A stretch of DNA of 64,000 nt, from assembly GCF_004114615.1 (NCBI RefSeq), contig NZ_CP035300.1, positions 558,001 through 622,000 of the forward strand, in the 5' to 3' direction. The translations under genes and the position numbers were made by a program. The notes under the pieces are model-generated. The model ran no database searches. It was not told the DNA's origin and saw nothing but the letters and a program-made list of their open reading frames with translations. Positions 44,717 to 52,464 of the stretch are shown piece by piece (positions within the stretch are counted from its first letter, which is position 1; every line of letters begins with the position of its first letter). Origin of the DNA: Dyella sp. M7H15-1. Lineage in GTDB: Bacteria; Pseudomonadota; Gammaproteobacteria; Xanthomonadales; Rhodanobacteraceae.

Positions 44717-45802
44717 TCAGTACCAATCCAGCAACGAAATACCTACACCCAGGTACGTCGCGTTGTGGTTGTAGTCGATGATGCTTTCGCCGTATCCCTT
44801 GAATAGCTCCATATAGCCACGCAGGTTGCCGACCAGCGGGAAACTCCAGGTCAACCGTCCGGCACCGTGTTGTTGGCTGCCGCCGCGTAGCGAATCGCGT
44901 AGCAGCAGGCCGAATTCCTGGCCATTCCATTCGTGGATGATCTGCACGTCGGCACGTCCGATGTAATGGGTGATGTCCGGATTGTTGTCATCCGCGGCCT
45001 GCTCGGGGATGCGCCACCATGGACGGAACATGATCGTCCAATTGGCGCGCTCGAAACCGATCTGTGCCATCACGCGATTCCAGCTACGCGAAAGCGGATC
45101 GGACTGGCCGTTGGACTGATGATCGACACCAATGCTGAGCAATCGTCCATTCCAGCCAAACACCTGGTAGTGGGTGTTGAACACCAGCATCGCTTCGGGT
45201 TCGTAATCGGTCTCGCGGAACGGGCGTGACAGTTTTGAGTTGTAGACCTGCCAGTAGGAGTCCTGGGTATAACCTACCCACAGGTCACCAACATCGCCGA
45301 ACACGCCTTGCCAGATCTTGGTCTTCAGGCTGAGCTGGAACTTGCCTTCGACATCCTGCATCCCTAGCGGCGTATGCACGGCATTGACGGGATTGGGGCT
45401 GTAGGGAAGATTGTTCTGGTTGCTGGTAGCAAACACCGGTAGCACGTAGATCGGCTTATAGCCGCGCAGATTGAACGTGCCTAGCTTGCTTTCAGGGGAC
45501 AATTCCCAGCGACTGTCGAGCAGTGAAAGCGGTGCTGGCGAAGTACCGTTGTCGGGTCCTCTTGCCACCGATTGTTCGTGCGAGAACACATTGGAGGAGG
45601 CCGTCACCGGTTCGGTGCGTTTTTGCGCCACTGGCAGCTCGTTGCGCCCGGTAGCCTTGTCATAGCAGGCAAGCCGTTGCGAATCGCTTTCGATGGCGGT
45701 GCAGGCCCGAATGTCCATGGGGTTTACGTTCTGGGCATAGGTGGCTGCATGGGCCAAAGATGCACATGTGCCCACCAGTAGGCAGCTAAACCATTGCTTC
45801 AT
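44717..45802 (-). CDS. pldA: outer-membrane phospholipase A1 (OMPLA)
   Basis: 361 residues with a signal peptide (CLLVGTCASLAHA). A periplasmic N-terminal segment has the short CTAIESDSQRLACYD motif found in several envelope proteins. The beta-barrel follows; the catalytic block GVDHQSNGQSDPLSRSWNR contains the His and Ser of the OMPLA active site. It ends in LGVGISLLDWY with the terminal aromatic residue of barrels. It hydrolyses phospholipids in the outer leaflet when membrane asymmetry is lost. Confidence 0.94.
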   Translation of the reverse strand: MKQWFSCLLVGTCASLAHAATYAQNVNPMDIRACTAIESDSQRLACYDKATGRNELPVAQKRTEPVTASSNVFSHEQSVARGPDNGTSPAPLSLLDSRWELSPESKLGTFNLRGYKPIYVLPVFATSNQNNLPYSPNPVNAVHTPLGMQDVEGKFQLSLKTKIWQGVFGDVGDLWVGYTQDSYWQVYNSKLSRPFRETDYEPEAMLVFNTHYQVFGWNGRLLSIGVDHQSNGQSDPLSRSWNRVMAQIGFERANWTIMFRPWWRIPEQAADDNNPDITHYIGRADVQIIHEWNGQEFGLLLRDSLRGGSQQHGAGRLTWSFPLVGNLRGYMELFKGYGESIIDYNHNATYLGVGISLLDWY

Positions 45803-45870
45803 GACGCTTCTCCAGGACGCCGTTCCCCGGCGCGTTCAGACCAAGTCTAACTACCTTGCGTGTAGAAAAT

Positions 45871-45905
45871 AAAAAAACCGGCCATCAAAAAGGTGACAGC
45901 CGGCA
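45871..45905 (-). terminator. Rho-independent terminator of the following small gene
   Basis: Read on the minus strand, gccggc...ggccgg forms a 5-6 bp GC stem around gtcacctttttgat and is followed by seven Ts (plus strand aaaaaaa at 45871-45877). It lies about 40 bp after the stop codon at 45942. Confidence 0.8.
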
Positions 45906-45941
45906 TGAATGACGCTGTTGATCAAGCGTCCTTGCTGTTGC

Positions 45942-46283
45942 TTAGTTGAGCTTGCTCACCCAGCGTTCGTATTGCGCTTTAGTGATGCTGTTGCCACCAT
46001 CTGCGGCGTACTTGAAATCGTTGGCCAGGGGTGGGTAGGCATTCGCGGCGCTCTCGCTGATGACTTTGCTGCCACCGGAAAGCTGCTCAAACGAGGGTGG
46101 TGAAGCTGTGGATGGCGTCGGACCCAGTTTGGAATGGATAGTGACCTGTCCTTGTGCCGAATTGAACGTTACGCTGTTGTTGGAGCCGCTGGGGGACTGC
46201 ATTGATTGCTGCGCAAGAACTGCGCTGGTAAAAAGCATGCTGGCGCTGATCAGGGAAACAAGAAGTGGGGTGTGATGTTTCAT
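45942..46283 (-). CDS. small secreted/periplasmic protein of unknown function
   Basis: 113 residues from the ATG at 46283 (GGAG eight bases upstream). A signal peptide MKHHTPLLVSLISASMLFTS...AVLAQ is followed by a mature part rich in Ser, Asn and Pro. The C-terminal end reads AADGGNSITKAQYERWVSKL. I recognise no family. It has its own terminator and stands alone between pldA and the glycosylase gene. Confidence 0.7.
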   Translation of the reverse strand: MKHHTPLLVSLISASMLFTSAVLAQQSMQSPSGSNNSVTFNSAQGQVTIHSKLGPTPSTASPPSFEQLSGGSKVISESAANAYPPLANDFKYAADGGNSITKAQYERWVSKLN

Positions 46284-46448
46284 CTTCGTCGCTCCGTGCA
46301 GGAACACTCGACATATCCGACCGTGTCCTGTGCCAGGAGTTCATGGCCGAGGATGGTCTCGCCTTGTCAAGCTTGTAAGCACTGTAGCAAGGGCGTGATA
46401 AATGTCAGCACAACCAAACGGTAACGATTTCGTAAAGGCGACTATCCG

Positions 46449-47708
46449 TTGAGCGAATCTTCATCTGACACCAAGCCGATAGCGCTCACGCAGGCGCGTG
46501 CGCTGCAACTTGCCGCACAAGGTTTGTTGCAACCGCCGCGGCGGCGGGCGCGGCGCGATGATTTGTTGGAGGCCATTCAGCGCATGTGCCTGTTGCAGAT
46601 CGACAGCATTCATGTCGTTGCCCGCAGTCCTTATCTGGTCCTGCACGCGCGCCTGGGCGAATATCCGCAAGTTTGGTTGGAAGAGGCGCTTGAAGCCGGT
46701 CGCATTGCCGAATGTTGGGCGCATGAGGCGTGTTTTGTCACGGCGAGTGATGTTGGCCTGCACCGCGCATGGAGGGCCCAATATGAGAGTAACCACTGGG
46801 CGGGCAGGCATGCGGCACGTGCCAAGGATGCGAGCATGCAGGAAATGCATGCGCTGCTGGAACGCGTGCGTGTTAGCGGTGCGGTGCGTGCATCGGATTT
46901 CGAACGCACCGATCGTGGTGTTTCCGGCTGGTGGAAATGGAAGCCGGAAAAGCGCTGGCTGGAAGCCTGGTTTTCATCCGGTGAATTGATGGTGACTCGG
47001 CGTGAGCGTTTCCAGCGCGTGTATGACCTTGCCGAACGTGTGCTGGCCAAACTCGATCCACCGTTTGATGCGGCTGTGCTTGGCATGCAACCGGCAGAAC
47101 TGCGCAAACATTTCATTCTCGACAGTGTGCGTGCGCTGGGTATCACGCCAGCGCGCTGGATTGCCGATTATTTTCGCTTGAAACCCGCGGTGACCGATCG
47201 CGAGCTGGCGTTGTGTGTGGCCCAAGGTGCATTGCTCGGCGTGCAGATCGCAGGATGGGATATTCCGGCCTATGTCCATTCCGATCATGCGGAGTGGTTG
47301 GCGAAGGCTCGCCAAGGCCGCTTGCGCGCTACGCATACCGCGCTGCTGTCACCGTTCGATCCGTTGGTCTGGGATCGTACACGCCTGCGCGAGATGTTCG
47401 ACTTCGATTACAGCATTGAGTGTTATCTACCTGCGACCAAGCGCAAGTACGGCTACTACGTTCTGCCTGTACTGCATCGTGGTCGCCTGGTTGGACGGCT
47501 CGATGCCAAGGCTCATCGTGCAGAAGGCGTGTTCGAAGTGAAGGGGCTTTTCCTTGAAGAGGACATCAAACCTTCGCAACGCATGCTCGACGAAGTGGCC
47601 CAGGCCATTGTCACCACGGCGGTGTGGCATGGCACACCAAAGATCCGGTTGGGACGTTGCAGGCCGTCAGCGGTCGCCTCCGTTTTGCGTGCGTACTGGT
47701 GCGATTGA
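46449..47708 (+). CDS. YcaQ/AlkX-type winged-helix DNA glycosylase
   Basis: 419 residues; no ATG occurs before the conserved region, and I take the TTG at 46449 (AAGG about 12 bases upstream). The N-terminal signature CLLQIDSIHVVARSPYLVLH near 47 matches the winged-helix family PF06224, whose E. coli member YcaQ removes alkylated bases and unhooks interstrand crosslinks. WAHEACFV near 91 and LSPFDPLVWDR near 298 are further family marks. Its 3' end overlaps the convergent lipoprotein gene by about 40 bp. Confidence 0.87.
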   Translation: MSESSSDTKPIALTQARALQLAAQGLLQPPRRRARRDDLLEAIQRMCLLQIDSIHVVARSPYLVLHARLGEYPQVWLEEALEAGRIAECWAHEACFVTASDVGLHRAWRAQYESNHWAGRHAARAKDASMQEMHALLERVRVSGAVRASDFERTDRGVSGWWKWKPEKRWLEAWFSSGELMVTRRERFQRVYDLAERVLAKLDPPFDAAVLGMQPAELRKHFILDSVRALGITPARWIADYFRLKPAVTDRELALCVAQGALLGVQIAGWDIPAYVHSDHAEWLAKARQGRLRATHTALLSPFDPLVWDRTRLREMFDFDYSIECYLPATKRKYGYYVLPVLHRGRLVGRLDAKAHRAEGVFEVKGLFLEEDIKPSQRMLDEVAQAIVTTAVWHGTPKIRLGRCRPSAVASVLRAYWCD

Positions 47709-48113
47709 CGCCGGTTGGCCAGTTTGGGGTGGGGTGCCGGTGGCGGGGGCCGTACAGGAACGGTCCTGTACGGCAGCGTCGAGTTCTTGCCGCAGGCCGA
47801 CGCAACGCGCTGGCAGGTAAGGGCGCACCTTGGGATCGGCCGCGCTCTGCTGCAGGCTGGACAGCATGGCCTGGTAATGGCTTTCGAGCTCGTCGGCTGG
47901 AAAGATATTCGCGGCGCGATGGCAGGCCAGATAGCGGTTCAGGTAGGCATTGCAGGCAGGAACGCCAATATCTATGGTTTGTGGCGTGGTCAGTAGCGTT
48001 GGCGTGGCTTGGCGGGCGGCATGGCTGCAACCGCCCAGCAGCCCCAGTGAGAGCCAGAATAGCCCTCGAGCGTAAGCGGGTTGAAAGAAACCTGCTTGGT
48101 TACCCCATGTCAT
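47667..48113 (-). CDS. putative lipoprotein of unknown function
   Basis: About 148 residues from the ATG at 48113, favoured by AAAGG eight bases upstream; a GTG at 48131 is the alternative. A hydrophobic segment LFWLSLGLLGGC ends in a lipobox (LGGC) near 34. The mature part has CNAYLNRYLACHRAA, two further cysteines (RCVGLRQEL, DRSC) and a helical middle, suggesting a small disulphide-bonded helical domain. No named family. Confidence 0.7.
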   Translation of the reverse strand: MTWGNQAGFFQPAYARGLFWLSLGLLGGCSHAARQATPTLLTTPQTIDIGVPACNAYLNRYLACHRAANIFPADELESHYQAMLSSLQQSAADPKVRPYLPARCVGLRQELDAAVQDRSCTAPATGTPPQTGQPASIAPVRTQNGGDR

Positions 48114-48237
48114 GGATGTATCGCCTTTCACGAATGGATGACATTTAGCATAGCGTGTGGGACAAGAAGCTTTTCCATGCCTGAATGCCTATTCGCGTTG
48201 CCGATGCATTTGCGGTTATAATGGACGGACTGTGTTT

Positions 48238-48394
48238 GCCGGGGTCACCAGAGTCATGTGACCCGATGCAGCCGATTACGATCTGCCTCATCGCTCACCC
48301 TCCTAGGGTTTTCCTTCGCACACCAGTAAGTCGGCCACCATTGTGGTGGTTGAGTCTCTTTAGTTTTGAAAAACCTAGTTTTGGAGTGTGTTTC
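48238..48394 (+). promoter_or_regulatory. long 5' leader of the first cold-shock gene
   Basis: The ATG at 48395 is preceded by TTGGAG (48381-48386) and at least 150 bp of non-coding sequence with several short inverted repeats (tcggccaccattgtggtgg). Its second half (ccagtaagtcggcc...gagtct) resembles the leaders of the two following csp genes. Such leaders act as temperature-sensing structures in cspA mRNAs of other bacteria; here that is inference. Confidence 0.5.
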
Positions 48395-48604
48395 ATGTCT
48401 GATCGTCAGATCGGTACCGTCAAGTGGTTCAACGATGCCAAGGGTTTCGGCTTCATCAGCCGCGACAATGGCCCGGATGTTTTCGTGCACTTCCGCGCGA
48501 TTCAGGGCAACGGCTTCAAGAGCCTGCAGGAAGGCCAGAAGGTCAGCTTCAAGGTAGTGCAGGGCCAGAAGGGTCTGCAGGCCGATGAAGTCCAGGCTGC
48601 CTGA
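48395..48604 (+). CDS. CspA-family cold-shock protein 1
   Basis: 69 residues. The OB-fold protein carries RNP1 [10 protein letters not shown] and RNP2 VFVHFRAI, and ends LQADEVQAA. It binds single-stranded RNA/DNA as an RNA chaperone. An upstream in-frame extension to 48185 is only the leader. It is the first of three tandem paralogues, each with its own leader and terminator. Confidence 0.95.
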   Translation: MSDRQIGTVKWFNDAKGFGFISRDNGPDVFVHFRAIQGNGFKSLQEGQKVSFKVVQGQKGLQADEVQAA

Positions 48605-48630
48605 TTGCCTGAATAACCGAAATCGGAAAA

Positions 48631-48654
48631 GCCGGGCTTTCGAGCCCGGCTTTT
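48631..48654 (+). terminator. terminator of cold-shock gene 1
   Basis: gccgggct-ttcg-agcccggc followed by ttttgtttt, 26 bp after the stop codon. Confidence 0.92.
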
Positions 48655-48727
48655 GTTTTGTTTTTGAAAGTCGGTTCACCCGCGGGATGTGAAGCCTCAA
48701 TCACACCTCGATGGGCTCAATTCATTA

Positions 48728-48877
48728 TGCTCTCTGCACTGTGTTTGCTTGGTAACGTGCGTAAACGGCGTGATTCGTCCGTGTCACCTCACCTGATCCC
48801 CAGCATCCCCAGTATGCCGTTGGCCCGGTCGGGTCGATGGGTCTTAGAGTCAAACGCTGGAACAGATGGAGTACATC
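48728..48877 (+). promoter_or_regulatory. leader of cold-shock gene 2, homologous to that of gene 3
   Basis: Blocks in order tatgctctctgcactgtgtt, ggtaa, cgtg and, near the end, cccggtcgggtcgatggg followed by tcttagagtcaaacg are matched in the same order upstream of gene 3. The spacing is similar, while the intervening bases differ. Conservation of a non-coding leader between paralogues suggests an RNA element. Confidence 0.55.
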
Positions 48878-49090
48878 ATGTCAGATCGCAAGCACGGTAC
48901 AGTCAAGTGGTTCAACGATGCGAAGGGTTTCGGGTTCATCTCGCCCGAAGACGGCTCAGCCGATCTCTTCGTGCATTTCCGCGCCATCCAGGGCAATGGC
49001 TTCAAGAGCCTGCAGGAAGGCCAGAAGGTCAGCTTCAAGGTGGTGCAGGGCCAGAAGGGTCAGCAGGCCGATGAAGTTCAGGCCAGTTAA
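48878..49090 (+). CDS. CspA-family cold-shock protein 2
   Basis: 70 residues from the ATG at 48878, chosen over 48866 because GGAG (48868-48871) precedes it. RNP1 [10 protein letters not shown] and RNP2 LFVHFRAI are present; the tail is QQADEVQAS. It is nearly identical to paralogue 1 in the nucleic-acid-binding face, with changes near the start and in the loop after RNP1 (EDGSAD). Confidence 0.95.
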   Translation: MSDRKHGTVKWFNDAKGFGFISPEDGSADLFVHFRAIQGNGFKSLQEGQKVSFKVVQGQKGQQADEVQAS

Positions 49091-49123
49091 TTGCTAGAAT
49101 AAATCGCTTTGAATCGATTTAAA

Positions 49124-49150
49124 AAGCCGGACTAAATGCCCGGCTTTTTT
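49124..49150 (+). terminator. terminator of cold-shock gene 2
   Basis: aagccgg-actaaatgc-ccggctt followed by ttttta, about 35 bp after the stop codon. Confidence 0.9.
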
Positions 49151-49230
49151 ATTTTCTGAAGCATTTGGCAGCGATTATCGACGGTGGTTTTAAACGTGAA
49201 AATTTCATCACATATCGTTTTACGAAAATC

Positions 49231-49383
49231 ACTATGCTGTATTCACTGTGTCTGCTCGGTAATACGCGTGTCCGCAATGCGGTCGTGTCCCGCAACGCTC
49301 CACTCGATCTAGGCATACCCAGTAAGCCGTCGGCTCGGGTGGGTCGACTGGTCTCAGAGTCAAACGTTTTAGCGGAGTGAGTT
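49231..49383 (+). promoter_or_regulatory. leader of cold-shock gene 3, homologous to that of gene 2
   Basis: Contains tatgctgtattcactgtgtc, ctcggtaatacgcgtg, ccagtaagccgtcggctcgg and ctcagagtcaaacg, the counterparts of blocks in the gene 2 leader. GGAG lies seven bases before the ATG. Confidence 0.55.
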
Positions 49384-49596
49384 ATGTCGGATCAACGCGA
49401 AGAAGGCACCGTCAAGTGGTTCAACGACGCCAAGGGTTTCGGCTTTATCAGCCGTAGCAATGGACCTGACGTCTTTGTGCATTTCCGGGCAATCCAGGGC
49501 AACGGTTTCAAGAGCCTGAAAGAAGGGCAGAAAGTGAGCTTCAAGGTGGTACAGGGCCAGAAAGGCCTGCAGGCGGATGAAGTAGTTCCAGGTTGA
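49384..49596 (+). CDS. CspA-family cold-shock protein 3
   Basis: 70 residues, [19 protein letters not shown] then [18 protein letters not shown], with KSLKEGQKV in place of KSLQEGQKV and a VVPG end. Same fold and role as its two neighbours. GCGGAG precedes the ATG. Confidence 0.95.
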   Translation: MSDQREEGTVKWFNDAKGFGFISRSNGPDVFVHFRAIQGNGFKSLKEGQKVSFKVVQGQKGLQADEVVPG

Positions 49597-49620
49597 ACTG
49601 CGCTTTATGAATAGATGAAA

Positions 49621-49645
49621 AGGCCGGCGAATGCCGGCCTTTTTG
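49621..49645 (+). terminator. terminator of cold-shock gene 3
   Basis: aggccggc-gaat-gccggcct followed by ttttgta, 25 bp after the stop codon. Confidence 0.92.
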
Positions 49646-49690
49646 TATTTGCCCTTTTGCAGCGAACCTTTCATTGGTTAATCTGCTTTG

Positions 49691-50605
49691 ATGTCAGTAT
49701 CCCTCACATTCCCCGTAACCCATGCGGCCTCCAGCATCATCGTGCCGGTCGTTGCCCTTGATGGCGCACGCAGCGAATTGATCCTTGTGCAACCCGCCGA
49801 CTATCCACGGCACGTGCTCTATTGGCTGCCAGCGATGGGTGTGCCTGCCAAGCATTACTTGCCAATGGCCGAAGCCTTTGCCGCGCACGGTATTGCTGTC
49901 GCCTTGCACGAATGGCGCGGCATGGGGTCCAGCGATCGTCGCGCTGGACGACGTGGCAACTGGGGTTACCGCGAATTGCTCGAAGCGGATCTACCGGCCG
50001 GTATTGAAGAAACACGTGCGCGTTGGCCGCGGGCGAAACTCTGGGTCGGCGGGCACAGCCTCGGCGGCCAGTTGTCGTGCCTATACGCAAGCCTTCATCA
50101 GGATGCCTTTGCCGGACTAGTCTTGATTGCCAGTGGCGCGCCGTATTGGCGACGCTTTCCGCACGGCGCATGGATTCTCTGGGCGTATGTATTGGCCGCG
50201 CCACTTGCGCAACTGATAGGGCATTTGCCGGGACGCAGGATCGGTTTCGGCGGCAACGAAGCGCGCGGCGTCACCTCCGACTGGTCGCGCAGCGGGCGTA
50301 CGGGCCGTTACGCCGCCGATGGCATGGCGGTGGATTTCGCCAGGCAAATGGCTGCGGTAAAGCAGCCGGTGCTGGCCTTGCGCTTGCGTGATGATTGGAT
50401 GGTGCCATTTGGTTCGCTGGAATGGTTGCTGGGGTTGATGCCACAGGCACCCAGGCAAGTCGGCGTGGTAACACCGGAACAGTTGGCCGGGCAGCGCGCC
50501 GATCATTTCACCTGGATGAAAGTACCGGATTCGCTTGCAGCACAATTGGTCGAATGGATGGATAGTTCTGTCATCATTTCCTCGGGCGGTGTCGGGCGGA
50601 CTTGA
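49691..50605 (+). CDS. alpha/beta hydrolase (serine hydrolase)
   Basis: 304 residues. Oxyanion-side HEWRGMGSSDRR near 72, nucleophile elbow VGGHSLGGQLS (G-H-S-L-G) near 120, Asp candidate in LRLRDDWMVPFGS near 235 and His in QRADHFTWM near 277 complete a plausible triad. No signal peptide. Esterase, lipase or thioesterase are possible; the substrate is unknown. The ATG at 49691 follows a TTG that could also serve. The oxidoreductase gene starts about 50 bp downstream on the same strand. Confidence 0.85.
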   Translation: MSVSLTFPVTHAASSIIVPVVALDGARSELILVQPADYPRHVLYWLPAMGVPAKHYLPMAEAFAAHGIAVALHEWRGMGSSDRRAGRRGNWGYRELLEADLPAGIEETRARWPRAKLWVGGHSLGGQLSCLYASLHQDAFAGLVLIASGAPYWRRFPHGAWILWAYVLAAPLAQLIGHLPGRRIGFGGNEARGVTSDWSRSGRTGRYAADGMAVDFARQMAAVKQPVLALRLRDDWMVPFGSLEWLLGLMPQAPRQVGVVTPEQLAGQRADHFTWMKVPDSLAAQLVEWMDSSVIISSGGVGRT

Positions 50606-50656
50606 TCGTAGGCGGTTTGCCACCATGTGCGTGGCTTCACCTATGGCAACGCAATC

Positions 50657-51715
50657 ATGAAACTGTTCGAACCTTATTCGCAGCGTAGCGTCACCTTGCG
50701 CAATCGCATCGTGATATCGCCAATGTGCCAGTACTCGGCTGTGGATGGGGTGCCGAATCATTGGCATTTCACGCATTTGGGCAGTCGCGCGGTGGGTGGT
50801 GCCGGCGCGGTCATTGCCGAGGCGACAGCGGTGTCGCCGGAAGGGCGTATTTCGGCATACGACACTGGCATCTGGAACGATGCGCAACGAGAAGCGTGGC
50901 GCCCTATCGCCGCATTTATCGAAGCGCAGGGTGCTGTTGCCGGCGTGCAGCTCGGGCACGCCGGGCGTAAGGCGAGTGTATTCCGTCCTTGGGAAGGCGG
51001 TGGTTCATTGGGTGCCGATCAGGGCGCGTGGCGGACGGTGGCGCCTTCGGCGATTCCTTTTGACGCGCACTGGCACATGCCGCAGGCGCTGGATGCCGAA
51101 GGCATACGCAAAGTAATTGCGGATTTCCGTGCAGCCGCCCTACGTGCTCAGCAGGCGGGATTCAAACTGATCGAATTGCACGGCGCACATGGTTATCTGT
51201 TGCATCAATTCCTGTCGCCATTGAGCAACCATCGCCATGATGAGTACGGCGGAGGTTTCGAACATCGCACACGCCTTGTACGCGAGGTGATTGCCGCCGT
51301 GCGCGAGGTGTGGCCGGTAGAGTTGCCGTTGTGGCTGCGTATTTCCGCGACCGACTGGGCCGATGGCGGCTGGAGTATCGACGAGAGCGTGCGCCTTGCC
51401 GGCGAGCTGGGCGCTTGGGGTGTGGATCTGGTCGATGTTTCCAGCGGTGGCTTGGTGCCGCACGTGAAGATTCCGGTTGGGTCCGGCTATCAGGTGCCTT
51501 TCGCAGCGCGTATCCGGCAGGAAGCAAGCATAGCCACAGGGGCAGTCGGTTTGATCACCGAACCGGCTCAAGCGGACGGCATCATTGCGGGCGGCGCGGC
51601 GGATGTGGTGCTGATTGCCCGAGCCAGTTTGCGCGACCCGTATTTTCCACATCGTGCTGCGCAGGAGCTAGGTGCAAGCATGCACGCGCCGGAGCAATAT
51701 CAGCGAGCTTGGTAA
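50657..51715 (+). CDS. NADH:flavin oxidoreductase, Old Yellow Enzyme family (YqjM/NamA-like)
   Basis: 352 residues from the ATG at 50657 (MKLFEPYSQRSVTLRNRIVI). ISPMCQYSA holds the Cys typical of the thermophilic-like YqjM subclass. LGHAGRKAS near 104 and ELHGAHGYLLHQFLSPLSN near 175 contain the FMN and substrate-binding His residues. HDEYGG and VGLITEPAQAD follow. It reduces activated C=C bonds of enals, enones or electrophilic toxins, using FMN and NAD(P)H in the cytoplasm. It may be cotranscribed with the hydrolase. Confidence 0.92.
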   Translation: MKLFEPYSQRSVTLRNRIVISPMCQYSAVDGVPNHWHFTHLGSRAVGGAGAVIAEATAVSPEGRISAYDTGIWNDAQREAWRPIAAFIEAQGAVAGVQLGHAGRKASVFRPWEGGGSLGADQGAWRTVAPSAIPFDAHWHMPQALDAEGIRKVIADFRAAALRAQQAGFKLIELHGAHGYLLHQFLSPLSNHRHDEYGGGFEHRTRLVREVIAAVREVWPVELPLWLRISATDWADGGWSIDESVRLAGELGAWGVDLVDVSSGGLVPHVKIPVGSGYQVPFAARIRQEASIATGAVGLITEPAQADGIIAGGAADVVLIARASLRDPYFPHRAAQELGASMHAPEQYQRAW

Positions 51716-51797
51716 GGATCGTCTCATGTGATCGAAGGCGTGGTGATCTGGGTGCTCCAAACTTAAGGTTCATGTCGGTGCTATTTCGGAGCGTATC

Positions 51798-51857
51798 GTC
51801 ATCCCAGCGACTTTTAGCACGAAGGCACTGGATTCCAGCTTTCGCTGGAATGACGGA
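51798..51857. repeat. REP-like palindrome pair
   Basis: cgtcatcccagcg at 51798-51810 is inverted as cgctggaatgacg near 51843-51855, and an inner ttccagc-tttc-gctggaa hairpin is almost the sequence at 11174-11197. The rest of the gap 51716-51927 shows no gene. Confidence 0.6.
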
Positions 51858-51927
51858 CAGAGAATCTTCGGCGACTGGGTCGTCCTTAAGTTCGGAGCAT
51901 TGGATCCATCATGCAAGGGATACCACT

Positions 51928-52230
51928 ATGTCCGCTTTTGCCAACTTTCACGATTTCTATCCCTACTACCTCAACGAACATCGCGACCGGCGTTGTCGCC
52001 GCCTGCATTTCATCGGCAGCTCGCTGGTGCTGCTGATCGTACTGTTCGCACTAACGTCAGGAAATCTGGCTTGGTTATGGCTGGCACCTGTTGCGGGCTA
52101 TGGTTTTGCCTGGATAGGCCACTTTGTTTTCGAGAAAAACAAACCGGCCACGTTTCGTCATCCGCTTTACAGCCTGATGGGCGATTGGGTGATGTATTGG
52201 GACGTATTGCGCGGCAAGGTGAAAATCTGA
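51928..52230 (+). CDS. DUF962 (Mpo1-like) membrane protein
   Basis: 100 residues from the ATG at 51928: SAFANFHDFYPYYLNEHRDR, then RLHFIGSSLVLLIVLFAL, a second helix and GYGFAWIGHFVFEKNKPATF, ending YWDVLRGKVKI. The H-x4-R-R-x-H-x-I-G and G-H-x-x-E-x-N-x-P-A motifs are the family's histidine-rich signature. The yeast member Mpo1 is an iron-dependent 2-hydroxy fatty acid dioxygenase; a lipid-oxidising role in the inner membrane is possible here. Confidence 0.9.
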   Translation: MSAFANFHDFYPYYLNEHRDRRCRRLHFIGSSLVLLIVLFALTSGNLAWLWLAPVAGYGFAWIGHFVFEKNKPATFRHPLYSLMGDWVMYWDVLRGKVKI

Positions 52231-52464
52231 TGGCGTAGGTCTCGAACAGGGCTGAATAAGCTGCAAGTCACCACGAACGCCGGTTTCGACTGAACGCACA
52301 CTAACTTGTCACAAATGCCTGACAACCAATCCATGAGCTTCGCGTTAGATTTCCCATCCCCTGCGAGATCGATCGCCGGACGGTTATATCTGTGAATCAC
52401 ACTCACTCCCATGCGGCTCGAGCAAACGGTGTCGCTACCATGATCGTCATCGCTTGAGTGCTGT

